Assembly (NCBI GenBank): GCA_037074705.1
Contig: CM073596.1
Span: 15,184,501-15,248,500, forward strand
Direction of reading: 5' to 3'
Origin: Zhengitettix transpicula
Taxonomy: Eukaryota; Arthropoda; Insecta; Orthoptera; Tetrigidae
Length of the DNA stretch: 64,000 nt
Shown here: positions 48,979 through 60,239 of the stretch, one piece after another
Layout of the letters: every line of letters begins with the position of its first letter
Position numbering within the stretch: the first letter of the stretch is position 1
Position numbers and translations under genes: made by a program
Notes under the pieces: generated by a model
The model's database searches: none
Seen by the model: only the letters and a program-made list of their open reading frames with translations
What the model was told of the DNA's origin: nothing

Positions 48979-50206
48979 ATGTATTTAAAACAGAATTACA
49001 TAAATAATTTAGCTACGTAAATGGTTAAATTTGTAAATAAAATACCGACAGACACGACGAAATGCTTTAACAAAACAAAATAAAATGTCAAATAATTTAC
49101 ACGAAAAGAAACAAAAGATTTAAGAAACTAAAGTTCTCTTCAGCGAATTTTACCAGTTTAAATTTCCTCTCCAAATCAACAGTAATTAATGTGGTCGCAA
49201 GTACGTAAATTAAGTACAAAAGCCATAAAATGAAATAAGTTCCAAAAATCAATAGACTGGACTGTAAATTGAAAAAAAATGTAGGAAACAAACGACGGGT
49301 GAACAGGAATAATCTACAGGATTATTTTGAGCTATATAATTTTTGGTTAATGTAAACAAATGTATGAAATTAGTGTGGTGTCTATTCTTCGGCAATAGCC
49401 GGTGCCTTCGGCACGTTATGATAATTTAATAATTCAAATTCACTAAAATGTTAACCATCAAATAATTTATAAAGTAATGTATTTATCTTAGTCGCAAGAG
49501 ATGCGCCTATCTTCTAATATATTATATAAAAAATCGTAGAAATTTAATGCCTATTAATTATATACATAATGTATTTGAGGTTTTTTCATCTGAAAATATT
49601 ATCTCCGGAAATGGCTCTCGACAGCAGTTTAATGTTATTTGGCCCAGTTCACGTTTTGGATTACGCCTTTTTAGTTGAATTTATTATTAATAATATACTG
49701 AAAGTTAGTGGAGATTTAAAGAAAACTATGACAAACAAAGGGAATAATAATGTGGTCAAATATATAAAAATTGGAATAACAGTGAAATTCGAACACTTCA
49801 ATTCGGTTAGTAGAGTATTATAGAATATTCGTAAAATATTTAATATCTTAAAATATTTAACATAACGTGCAAACGTAGGAAACTGAATCTCCTCAAGGGA
49901 CAGTTAATGAATGAAACACCCACACACGCCAATGACCATGGAGTTTCGCTTGCAGCTGGTCGGTAAATTAATATTAAAGTCACACAAACCATTTTAAAAA
50001 TTAAAATACGAGTGGAGAGAAGTGTGAAAATATTATAATATTCCAATCAGTCTGATTTTTTTTTCAGTTGTGTAAAAAAATTAATATTATTAACACAAAA
50101 TGCATATTTTATTGTTAGTATGAGCAGATTACACTTGGCGATTGAAAATTACATATTTATAGGAGAACATTATTATTTTTTTTATGGAAAAAAGGACTGC
50201 TGGCGT
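48979..50206. other. Unassigned AT-rich DNA
   Basis: No gene or repeat recognised. Confidence 0.5.
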
Positions 50207-50930
50207 TGACGTTGATGAGCATAAAATACCAAACACAGTCTCCAAGTTTTTAATATTATTAGATAATTAGTTGGAAGCTTTCAACTATATTGTTATAATC
50301 ATACTGAATGAACAATCAAACGACACTGCTTATATATAAAAAAACATCAAGTTACGAATATATTGCAAAACTTTCAGCATAACATACAGCTTCCAACTAA
50401 TCTTATCTTATAAATGAAGCAGAGTGTTTTTATGTATATATATTTGTTTGTATGTATGTATGTTCCTTATACAAATCAACACCGTTGGAGCATATTTCAC
50501 CAAATTTCGCAGACGTGTTCCTTGCGATCTGGAAACAAACACTGTCGGGATGAGACACGTCTACAACCCCCAGGAGCGTGGGTGAAGGGGGGGTTAAAAA
50601 TTTATACATGCTAAAACGGCCGATATTAGAGACGGATAAATATTTTTCGGGGTCAAAGACATTTGTAGTGTTTATAACGATGTAATGTGTGCATAATTTC
50701 AACCGCTAACAGCATGGGAAAGGAGCACCCTTAAGGGTGGGGGTGAAGATTCTTTACAGGAAAATAACGCGAATACAACCGAGATTGGAGTCAAACCCAA
50801 CGTTACGGATGTCGCTGAGTTTATGACATTCAACCCAGGGGCAGGGGTGGGAGGGCAGCTTCCAACTAATTATTTAACAAAATTAAAAACTTGGAGACTG
50901 TTTTTGGCTTTTTCGGGTCAGCAACGTCAT
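50207..50930. repeat. Inverted repeat flanking the B2 fragment
   Basis: The left arm (about 50207-50283, with ACAGTCTCCAAGTTTTTAAT and AATTAGTTGGAAGC) and the right arm (about 50855-50930) are inverted copies. A third AGCTTCCAACTAAT lies at 50388-50401 next to the B2 start. It is probably a MITE or foldback element into which B2 inserted. Confidence 0.55.
50406..50855 (+). mobile_element. Family B2 fragment inside an inverted repeat
   Basis: It starts TCTTATAAATGAAGCAGAGT after A (50405), followed by a TGTATGTATG tract and the B2 body (CTGGAAACAAACACTGT, TAAAACGGCCGATAT, GGGAAAGGAGCACCC). It stops at GGGGTGGGAGGG near 50852 without the CTAG end. Confidence 0.55.
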
Positions 50931-52091
50931 TATTTTTATTAATACATCTAGATTCGGTTCATGAACCTGCCATCGGGTGGGGTATTTGTAGAATAAATAC
51001 ATTCAATAAAAACATCCAGCCTTAACAATCTTAGAAAATAAGTCTATTGTAGGTTTTCAGTTTGTTTCTATAGACAAAAAAAAAATACAAATATTTATAT
51101 ATAATTTACTTTTTAGGTAATACATATGATTTCGAAACTCGGTAAGGCCATTCTTGTACAGGATACTAATAGTCGATATATGATAACAGTCACTTAAAAT
51201 GTTTTTATAGCTAAATTGGAAAAAAAAATATTAACTAGAGAAATTTAGGAAATGGAATAAAAGGTGAATTGTAAAAAAAGAAGAAGAATTATAAATATAA
51301 AACTCACGAGTGGAAAATAAGTTGCTAAAGAGAGACAAAATGTTTACGGGAAGAAAATTATGAAATGATCTGACATTTACCACGCACAAGATAGCGTCGG
51401 GGCTTTTTCATGTGGTGGTGTCAGGGTCAACGGTGGAACCGTAAAGAATCACCCCTCTGGAGCTTGTGGCTCTGAAGGGGCCGTGGGAAATAGAGTTGTA
51501 GCTTCACCTGCGCTTCGTTTGTGTGCGGATAGCGCTTTACTGTCCCTGAACACTCTGGGCTGACGCAGGACCACCACAATCCCGTCTCTCCCCGATGATA
51601 CATGCAGTGTTAACCCCTTTTACTACTTCCGAGCACTGACAGTGGCGGGAAACCAGAAACCGATGCGAGGAATTCCTTCAGTCGTATTCTTGCGGGTTTC
51701 CGTGATCGACAAATCCTGTCACAGCCCATTCCGCATAACTTTTTCAACCGTGAATAAATTCCCATAAATATTTCCTCCGGCAGTTTTATTTGTTACCGTA
51801 CCAGCTACTAGCGGTTCTGTCGTCGTTTCAATATAAAAAGATAATATTTTCTCCCTCGTGAGCATAAGCTCCACATCTGTTCCTGTCTTCAAATATGAAT
51901 TTTGAACAAAGGCAGAGTTCAAATGCTTGAGTCATTTGTACGTCCGGTATTTTTTTATCGTATATGCAAAGGTGCAAGAACATCCAGATAATTCCAAATA
52001 ATTTACGTCAATTATAGCGTACAGAATTTAAAAATTCATATTGTGTATAACCTTACTACACCTGCAATAATAATGTTTTAATCTTCTACCT
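50931..52091. other. Unassigned DNA
   Basis: 51380-51730 is GC-richer than its surroundings and could be a conserved or exonic segment, but neither strand gives a convincing frame with splice sites. Confidence 0.4.
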
Positions 52092-52843
52092 TCTTTATAA
52101 TAAAAAAAGGATGTATATTTGTATGTATGTATTTACGTTAATCCGTATACAAATTTAAACGCGTGGACAGATTGAAACAAAACTTGGTACACACATTCTT
52201 AAAACCACGAGAAACTGTACTGTGGAGGTGAGAAACCCCCAGCATAAATTTGGAAAGAATTATAATTGAAAAACTTGATCATTTTTTGTTAAATTACTGC
52301 GCGCCAAAGACACCGTGACGTCACGCGAGAGAGAGAGACGTTACTACGCGACGAGCAAAGGAAATAGTTCCTTTTTCCGTAATGTAATAAACCGTAAATA
52401 TTTTCATTGAATAAAAAGTATAATTTTATTCAGTGATACTCGATCAAATGATAATAAAAAACAATACTAAATCGTTTACCATCCTTGCGGAAAATGTAAG
52501 ATAATTTTGGCGCCACATTACTTACTCTAATATGGCGACCATTTGTTTACATTGTGAATGTATTTCTTCAATTTAATCTTTCGTAATGTCTGAAGACTGA
52601 GGGACAATTATATCCTGCAATACTCAAGGAGTATATTTAAGACGAAATTGTTCTGATTGACGCAATAAAATTCAAAGTATTTTACAACTGTTAAATTAAT
52701 GTACTATCGGTCGAAAGTATGTACGGAACTAGGAACAGTTAGATTTAGGTTAAATCACTTCTTGACCAAAGATTAATATATAATTAAATACTAATTCTGG
52801 TTTATATAAATAAGTACATGGGCAACGCCGGGTACCAAGTTAG
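52092..52843 (+). mobile_element. Family B1 Helitron-like element, copy 3
   Basis: 752 bp, from TCTTTATAATAAAAAAAGG to GGGTACCAAGTTAG before T. The ends have one or two changes from the consensus, and the 5' flank is T rather than A. The body matches copies 1 and 2 throughout. Confidence 0.66.
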
Positions 52844-54751
52844 TAATTAATAAAAACGCTTTGGAGGGTGCGAATATTTTCGGATATCTTTTATTCGAAT
52901 GTTAAGGATGAAAACAGGATTTTCGTTTCCTCGTTCAAACGTTTGTCTATTATTCTTGTACGCTGTGGTATTTTTTAGTTTAGTCTATTTAATTTTTCAG
53001 GTTTGATTTTATATTCAATAATTATTCAAATAACATTATCTACCTTACGATTAATTTTTATTACTAGAAATAATGTTGTGGATGTTATTTTATTGTTTTT
53101 AAAGGTTTCACCGAACTGTAGTAAACAAGTTTCGAACCTTAGTGAATTGAATACGTGAACATAGAGTATTTGCATATGTCACCGCAGTTAGGAAAATAAA
53201 TTTTATGATTCATCAGTGCTATTGATGACTGACTGTATAAATAATTAAACAGTACATACGATTTAGCTGGTTATTCTCGTATTAATATGGAGTCGAGACA
53301 CAAGAACGTGACGGTCTTTTCGTGTCACAAAAGAAGGTGAGTTTCAAATTTATCGGCGACGGTGCTGCACTGACCACTTTAATTATTGGTTGCTATTTCC
53401 CCCTCCCAGAGCACCACTAACAAAGGTTATCAAGAGCACGGCTCGCTGTTACATGCAAATGCTGCTTCCTGATTGGTCCTTGTCAAACCACAGAGGCAGA
53501 GCTGTACCGGGACATGTTATTGGCCCTCCAGATCAAACAAAGCGCTTGTTTGGAAACTCTCTTAAATAAAGGCGCCGAACAAGAAATAGTTACGTCCATA
53601 TCACTCATATTGTATTTGATAAAACGTTTGTCCTTCAATCGTTCCCTGCCGGAGAGTCGATTTTCGCTTCCCCGAGGAATAATGCAGTCCACCCTTTTCA
53701 CGAAAACCTTCAAATAACACCAACGTTGGCGACTACAAACCCGCTTTGTTTAATTTCTATTACCAGAAATATGTGACGCACGAAAAAATAAACGTGTGCT
53801 TTTTTTTACTCTCCATTGACTTTGACGATACAGAGGTTGATTAAAATCCAGAGTCAATATTACGACCAGCGTGGCAGAGTTTGCGTTTGATATTCTAGAT
53901 TTTGAAGATATTCTAATTTATATGGAACCTAAATCTCATATACAACCTTCAGAAATTACGTAAATGATCCAATATATCTGAATTAAATTATTAATAAAAT
54001 TAAATGAGACGCCAATTTTTGTTTAAAGCGATCCTATGAACAGCCAAAAATATATATTTCCAATAAAGCGGCAGATTTCAAATGTTCATTCTGATCCAGA
54101 CGAACAATCAAAAATATCCACAAGAAAAAACAAGCACTATTTTTTTTGTGAACCGTATTTGAAAGTTTATTAGGCGTTCTTTGACTAAAATTTCAAAGCA
54201 ATTATTTTTATACGTTTTTTTTATATTTCTATGAAGAATTTCAGTTTGACGTGGAGAATGTAAAGTAAAAATTATATTGTAGTTCTTCTGAACCGAATCA
54301 GGAAACAGTGAAAACGCCATCGACAAAGCGTCTGTAGAATTTTGGAATTTTATTCGTGTGCGTAAACATTATTAAGGTGGACAACTAAACGTCCAAAATA
54401 ACAATGTAATGAATTATACATTTAGTATAAGAAAAAAGAACAGGAAAATTTTTACTGCATTGTTCCTTTTCTTGGGTTTGTTGCATTGTTATGGTTTTTA
54501 TTGTAAAGTTATTATTTACCGTGAACCAAATTTACGAATGTTTTGTATTTCATGTAGTTTTCTATAGTTAGTCTCAACTATTGCTAGTTCTATGAAGCTT
54601 GCAAATTTCCTTATAAGAACCATGAGATTTACCACTTGAAATCTATTGAAATTTAGTCTTTTAATTTTATGTGAAAATTAAAAATATATTCTTTCAGCAT
54701 GTTATGAGCCGAATAATTCGTGGACCAATTTCACTACATTTATTTAATTTT
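52844..54751. other. Unassigned AT-rich DNA
   Basis: Opposite-strand frames at 53483-53717 are shadows of each other with no motif. Nothing else is seen. Confidence 0.5.
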
Positions 54752-55229
54752 TTTATGGTAACAGGCTACATGAGGGTAATCCACTTGGTGGCAACTCCCC
54801 TTTAATAGCACAGGAAGAGAATTGAAAGGAGGGATGCAAAATGGTAGAGGAAGGTAGACAAAGGTTAACTAGGGCCCCCGGGCTATATTTTTTATTTTTT
54901 TTAAATTTTTTTTAGGGTAACAGGTTACATGAGGGTAATCCACATGGTGGCAACTCCCCGTTAATAGCACATGAAGGAATTTTAAAGGAGGGATGCGGAA
55001 GGGTAGAGGAAGGTAGTCAAGGGTTAACTAAGGTCCCCGGGCTATAGTTTTTATTTTTTTAAATTTTTGTTTAGGGTAACAGGCTACGTGAAGGTAATCC
55101 AAATGGTGGCAATTCCCCTTTAATAGCACATGAAGGAATTTTAAAGGGGGGATGCGGAAGGGTAGAGGTTGGTAGTCAAGGGTTAACTAGGGCCCCCGGG
55201 CTATAGTTTTTATTTTTTTAAATTTTTGT
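54752..55229 (-). repeat. 159-bp tandem array of truncated family A 3' ends (A15-A17)
   Basis: GGTAACAGG recurs at 54757, 54916, 55075 and 55234, exactly 159 bp apart. Each unit is the last 130 bp or so of family A, cut at the same point (GGGCTATA) and joined by an A/T-rich spacer of about 30 bp. A complete copy (A18) follows. Confidence 0.9.
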
Positions 55230-55752
55230 TTAGGGTAACAGGCTACGTGAAGGTAATCCAAATGGTGGCAACTCCCCTTTAATAGCACATGAAGGGATTT
55301 GAAACGGGGGATGCAGAAGGTTAGAGGAAGGTAGCCAAGGGTTAACGAGGGCCCCTGGGCTATAGTTTAAGGATGCTACCCGGCATTCGCCTATAAGTAA
55401 TGGAGGGAAAACCCTAGAAAAACCTGCATCAGGTAGGTCGGGCATTAGGTACTTGTCCCACGCCCTTCCGACAGCGGGAGAATAGTTTGCTGTGGGGACG
55501 CAGCATTCCCTTCTCCGTGCCTCGACCAGTTTAGGAGGCAGCTGGCCGACAATTCCAATGGGAATAGCGGACAACTCTTACTGTATGCCCAAGGTCTGTG
55601 ACCCCTAAACATACACCTCTCAAAATAGGTCGAGGTGCCTCGGCTTGTGGGAACCTTAGTTCAAAAACGGACAGGAAAAGGCATACCCATAGGTAGTCCC
55701 TTCGTGCCTCTTCTATAAGGTTCTGCCTGCGAGAGAATAGCCCTCGTAGAAC
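55230..55752 (-). mobile_element. Family A copy A18, near full length, at the end of the 159-bp array
   Basis: A complete minus-strand copy with all central hairpins; the 5' hairpin region ends near GCGAGAGAATAGCCCTCGTAG. Its neighbour is a C11 tract. Confidence 0.82.
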
Positions 55753-56954
55753 CCCCCCCCCCACTCCGTGGGAAGATCTATTTAATTTTTAGTAATAATT
55801 AGTACTTAAATATGACTCATTTCAAAATAAAACTACAAGTCCCGACACGTATCACTAAAAAAAATTATTACCGCTTAATCAGCCATGTCTTATTTCCCGT
55901 TCTAAAGATGCATAAATTTTGGAACCAAAACCAGCCCTTTCACCAATAGCACGCACACGAATTATGAGAGATAAACATTTATTTGTGTGTCTTGAGACTC
56001 CTTTGGTGACATGTGAAATTATTGGTGTCCTGTGGAGGGGCTCCTCGTCTACCTATATATCAACGTAATTGGCCTGCTACCTGTACGCCAGGAATGTCGT
56101 TAAGCGAGCCGATTCGTGCGAGAGCGATGTAATGTCAGATTAATGGCAGGCGTCGCCCGGTCGATTTAATTGCGTCGTCTCTTCTACCCTCCAAGTGAGT
56201 GCCTCCTACAACATTCCCTTCACTCCACATTAGCCATTCAACCTTCGAAACGACCACATATATATAAACTTCAGCATAACAGAAGAGAAACAGGTCAATG
56301 CTATCAGGAAAATCTAAACAATAATAAGGTTTCTGTAATGACCAAAATTTTCAGAAAACCGGACCATATAATACAAAAGACCAAGAAAACTGATGCAGTC
56401 AAGCGTTTAGTTTCTGATTAATTTGGGAAGAAACTTATTTCAGTATTATTTAAAGCGGCGAATGAGAAGACCTGACTGACAAATAGGGATATGACGTCAA
56501 GATGCTTGTCCTCCAGGTTAAAAGGATTCTGAGATATTATGGGTAAGAAAATTAATTATGTATGATGCGATGCTTGCCCGTCAGAGCGAAATAAGAATAA
56601 AATTAATTAATTTTCCAATTTTTTGGTCGCCACATAAATAAATATCATTTTAACTCCAATTTGGTATGTAAAAGTACTGCTAATAAAATAAAATTAATAT
56701 GAAATCCCTAAAAAAAATTCTAGTGACAAGTTCATACCAAACTTAAATCTGGAAGAAGTCAAGTTTTAAACAATTGGAATGACACTCTCATGGGCTGACG
56801 TAGGAATTGAACCCCAGCTTTGGTCTGACCAAATGGATCAACGTCGCATTGTATCGCAGAAGATGGATCCAGATGTTAATCAGCTGTAAGATGTTTCTTT
56901 GTATTGGCTATTATAATCAATAATGTAATTATTTTAGGAAACAACCCCACACTA
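55753..56954. other. Unassigned DNA
   Basis: 56000-56260 is GC-richer without a supported frame. 56790-56890 may be the start of the LINE fragment or other repeat sequence. Confidence 0.4.
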
Positions 56955-56990
56955 ACTACATCCCACAGCATCCAACATAATCTGCTCCTC

Positions 56991-57196
56991 AAAGATTGAA
57001 GCCTTTCCCGGTGCAGTTGTTCAATATATTGTTCTCGGAGCTCAACCGGGTTTTGCATAATTGTTGAACGCAACGTTTCGACGACTAAAAGCTCTGTCGT
57101 CATCGCCTAGAAGATGACGACAGAGCTTTTAGTCGTCGAAACGTTGCGTTCAACAATTATGCAAAACCCGGTTGAGCTCCGAGAACAATATATTGA
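56991..57196. mobile_element. Palindromic foldback insertion with 14-bp target duplication
   Basis: Two 85-bp arms (57020-57104 and 57113-57197) are essentially perfect inverted copies separated by 8 bp. The whole insert is flanked by the direct repeat ATAATCTGCTCCTC (56977-56990 and 57197-57210). Removing one repeat and the insert restores a continuous LINE frame (..ICSS-LPPK..), so this is a real insertion. Each arm carries a GTCGTC-GAAACGTTG block next to the centre. Confidence 0.85.
57104..57148 (+). ncRNA. Hammerhead-ribozyme-like motif (right arm of palindrome)
   Basis: In order: CGC, CTAGAAGA (like the CUGANGA core but with one extra A), one T, stem GACGAC / GTCGTC around a 10-nt loop, then GAAAC, GTT and GCG. 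CGC and GCG can pair as stem I. This is the order of parts in a minimal type I hammerhead. The extra A and the unpaired T make cleavage doubtful. Confidence 0.3.
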
Positions 57197-58135
57197 ATAA
57201 TCTGCTCCTCTTTACCTCCAAAAACTATCCACAGCTCTATTCCTACCATCCCATCATGGAAGATTGCTGATCTACCTGTTGACACCTCACTCAGTCACAT
57301 ATCCAAAAATCTCCTCAGAACGAAGGCTAATCTATATCAACAAAATCTTCTCTTGACTTATAATAACCCCGAACAAATATTCACCGAAGCATCGAAAACT
57401 CACAATGGCGTAATATTTAAGGAAGTACAACAAACTACAAGAACAAATAGACTCGCCTCAGCTACTTCAGCAGAAATCCTAGCTATTGAAATGGCAATCA
57501 GAATGACCAAGAAATCCAAAGTTAAAAACCTCATCATACTGACCGATTCCATGGAAGCCATCAAGCAGATACGAAGCCCTAACTTCCGAAACAGAAGAAT
57601 TAACATCATTAAACAAATAATCAGTGAAGGAAACAAACTCCAAAATAGACTGCAACTGGCATGGACACTCAGGAATATGGACAATGAAAGGGTGGATGCA
57701 CTGGCGGCTGAAGCGAACTCATCTCAGCGTTCAACCTGCGTTCCAAACTGCTCAGACACAAGATATCTTCGAAGGATCCAAAATAAAAATTAACAGAGCC
57801 TGGCAAGGAACTAGGAAGGCCGACAACAACGGAACAATCCACCAGGAACTCCAAGACAACGCTGCCAGAAGGCAGCAAATCATAATTTCCCGCTTGAGAA
57901 GCCTCCACACCAAATTAACGCACTCATATATTTTTTCCCATGGAACCTCACCATAATTCATATTCTGTTTGAATGCACCAGATACGCGCACACAAGAAGG
58001 ACTACCTTGGACAGTGCATCTAGAACGGATCTCTGCACAAACCTGGAACGACTCACCAAATTCGTCGAGACAATTGGAATCACCGCCTCATCCGACGATA
58101 CAACAATAATATCACCAGCAAACAAAAATAGTTAA

Positions 58136-58730
58136 ATACCTAACGTGGTCGTCAATAACTTTAATGTGGACGCGACCAGAACAACCAAATAAAAAAATGT
58201 ATTTTGTATGTTGTACTGCCTGAAATCGGATTGAGTACTACCGTATGACATCAGAATATGAAATTTGCTTTTACAGATTTAAATAATTTTATATAGCCTC
58301 AAATATTTGTTTACGGTCACTCAAAACTAATTCTCACCAGATTCAGCCTTTTGTTTCCAGCTTATTAAAATGCATTCGTTCCTCTAGCTGAAGGCTAAGT
58401 TGATGTAATCGTCACCTAGCTTGATTCTCGGTCTCGCAGAATGATGTATTTTGTGTGTGCGGGTGTGAAGTCGAGTAGCGTGACGTGCGTGCCTCGGCAT
58501 TGTTAACACGGTCGCAGTCGGCGTATTGATCTCCAGAGGGTAGCAATTGTTGCGACTAACAATGGCGCGAACTGTCGCAGATACAATGGGACGGGTCATG
58601 TCCCAGCTCTCTGTGCGTAACTCAATTTGCATGTAAATCACCAGTGTGTGTATGTGTGTGTGTGTGTGTATGTGTCTGTGCGTGGTGCAAAGGTGGTTGG
58701 GGCGGAACGCGTTAAGTGCTGTTGCCTGAG
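58136..58730. other. LINE 3' tail and unassigned DNA
   Basis: 58136-58200 is probably the LINE 3' untranslated end (CCAAATAAAAAAATG). 58380-58730 is GC-richer with the TG microsatellite and no supported frame. Confidence 0.4.
58639..58692. repeat. (TG)n microsatellite
   Basis: GTGTGTGTATGTGTGTGTGT and flanking TG-rich sequence. It is probably hypervariable. Confidence 0.9.
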
Positions 58731-59035
58731 CCGTGAGAACCGCCCACGCTAACACCTGCTACTATGCAAAACATCAGGAATTCCTCACATATGACCCAAA
58801 CTCCCAACATTACACTATTTCGCAAGGACGAGTTACACCAAAGCTGAGGAAGGTCGCACGACAGGATGATTTCAAGAAGTCGTTGGATGAGACAAACAGT
58901 ATTGGACACATGAAGGATCAGTAGCATTAATTCAAAACTAAGTTTACTACTGAAGACTTTATGTTGTTGCATACACTACAGTCATATTTTGCATGTGCCA
59001 TACTACACGTGAATAAATATGTCTAACAGAGCGCA
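58731..59035 (+). CDS. Candidate terminal exon with poly(A) signal, unidentified protein
   Basis: A frame open from 58730 (in-frame TGA at 58727) to the stop at 58922 would encode ..CYYAKHQEFLTYDPNSQHY, then TISQGRVTPKLRKVARQDD and FKKSLDETNSIGHMKDQ. The composition is polar, charged and unlike a translated repeat. The frame follows a possible acceptor (TGTTGCCTGAG, 58720-58730) and is followed by about 90 bp and AATAAA at 59012-59017. I do not recognise the protein. It could be a last coding exon plus 3' UTR, a retrocopy or chance. The first eight residues could instead be intronic, with the acceptor at the CATCAG ending 58779. Confidence 0.3.
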
Positions 59036-59686
59036 AACATGGAGGAATTAGAAACCAAATGCTTGCACTTTGAAGCAATGTGAATTCATCTACCACTACT
59101 TCTTTTTTTCTTAACTTTATTTAGCAGGGTCTGCAAGTAAAATGCAATTCACTGCTATGATATAATAAGAGATCATATGGCTAAGAGTATTTGGAGAGAG
59201 GGTTATGTGAATATTTCACACCTCTGGCTGATTACGTTGGGTTCAGGTATTTACAGCGTGACAATTATTTGTGTAAGTCTTGTGGACGCTTTCGTTTGAG
59301 GGGTGTTTTTTTGTCCTAGATGTAATTTATTTGCACTTTTAAACTTCACAATATTTTTGAAAACGTTACAACTTGAACCTTTAATTCTTGGTGTACTTGA
59401 CACGATTGTTTTTGCCGAGACTGTTGTTTTTCCCCTGGGAAACTCGTCGAACATTTCTAAAAGAGATTATTCTGATTTGTTACAGAAAGCGGCACGAAAT
59501 GAAAATAATAGAAATATACGTAAACACACCCTTAAGGGCACAGTGAAGGACAAACTTCTATAATTACGGGTTTTCAAAGCACTTTTGGTTAACGTGTCTC
59601 ATTTAGGCTCGTTAACCTGAATTTTTTCTACAATTCTACTATTGTACTCTAAATGAGAAAAAATTCCATGAAATTTTCCAATTTTT
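59036..59686. other. Unassigned DNA
   Basis: Frames on both strands at 59251-59563 overlap each other and lack motifs. Confidence 0.45.
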
Positions 59687-60216
59687 TTAGGTAACAGGCT
59701 ACGTGAGGGTAATCAACAAGGTGAAAACACCCCTTTAATAGCATAGAAAAGGATTTGAAAGGGGGGATGTGGAAGGGTAGAGGAAGGTAGCCAAGGGTTA
59801 ACTACGGCCCCCGGACTATATTTTAAGGATCCTACCCGGCATTCGGCTAAAGAAATGCAGGGGAAACCCTAGAAAACCTGCATCAGGTAGGTCGGGCATT
59901 GGGTACTTGTCCCACGCCCATCCGATAACGGGAGAGGGGTTTTCTGTGGGGACGCAGCATTCCCTTCTCCGTAACCTCGACCAGTTTAGAAGGCAGTTGG
60001 CCGACTATTCCAATGGGAATAGCGGACAAATCTTACCGTATACTCAAGGTCTGTGACCCCGGAACATGCACCTCTCAGAACAGGCCGAGGTACTTCAAAA
60101 ACGGTGAGAAAAAGGCATCCCCAAAGATAGCTCCTTCGTGTCTCTCGTATAAGGTTCTGACTGCGAGCGAACATCCCTCGCAGGTATTGCCTGCGAGAGA
60201 ATAGCCCTCGAAGACT
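59687..60216 (-). mobile_element. Family A copy A19, first of a tandem triplet
   Basis: Near full length on the minus strand. ATGAAATTTTCC lies beside its tail (59668-59679) and CGAAATTTTCC recurs at 60226-60236 beside the next copy. Confidence 0.82.
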
Positions 60217-60239
60217 TGTTACGTTCGAAATTTTCCTTT

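Larger units (their letters stand above)
56955..58135 (+). pseudogene. LINE ORF2 C-terminal fragment: RNase H domain and tail
   Basis: A 5'-truncated non-LTR retrotransposon. Its frame reads SWKIADLPVDTSLS, then QIFTEASKTHNG (RNase H strand 1), SAEILAIEMAI (catalytic Glu), ILTDSMEAI (second Asp) and NWHGHSGI / DNERVDALAAEA (end of RNase H). The first catalytic Asp of the usual TDGSK is Glu here. A frameshift splits GHSGI from DNERVDALA near 57676 and another follows near 57715. Downstream come SRLRSLHTKLTHSYIF and HILFECTRYAHTRRT, the usual ORF2 tail, with part of the Cys/His knuckle deleted. The stop is at 58133. A 206-bp palindromic insertion (56991-57196) interrupts the 5' part. The RNase H plus HILFEC tail suggests the R1/LOA/I/Jockey side of LINEs; the clade is not resolved. 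Confidence 0.85.

Noticed and set aside
56796..56880. tRNA-like segment (GGGGTTCAATTCC on the minus strand)
   Set aside because: The T-arm does not pair and no acceptor stem or A box is visible.
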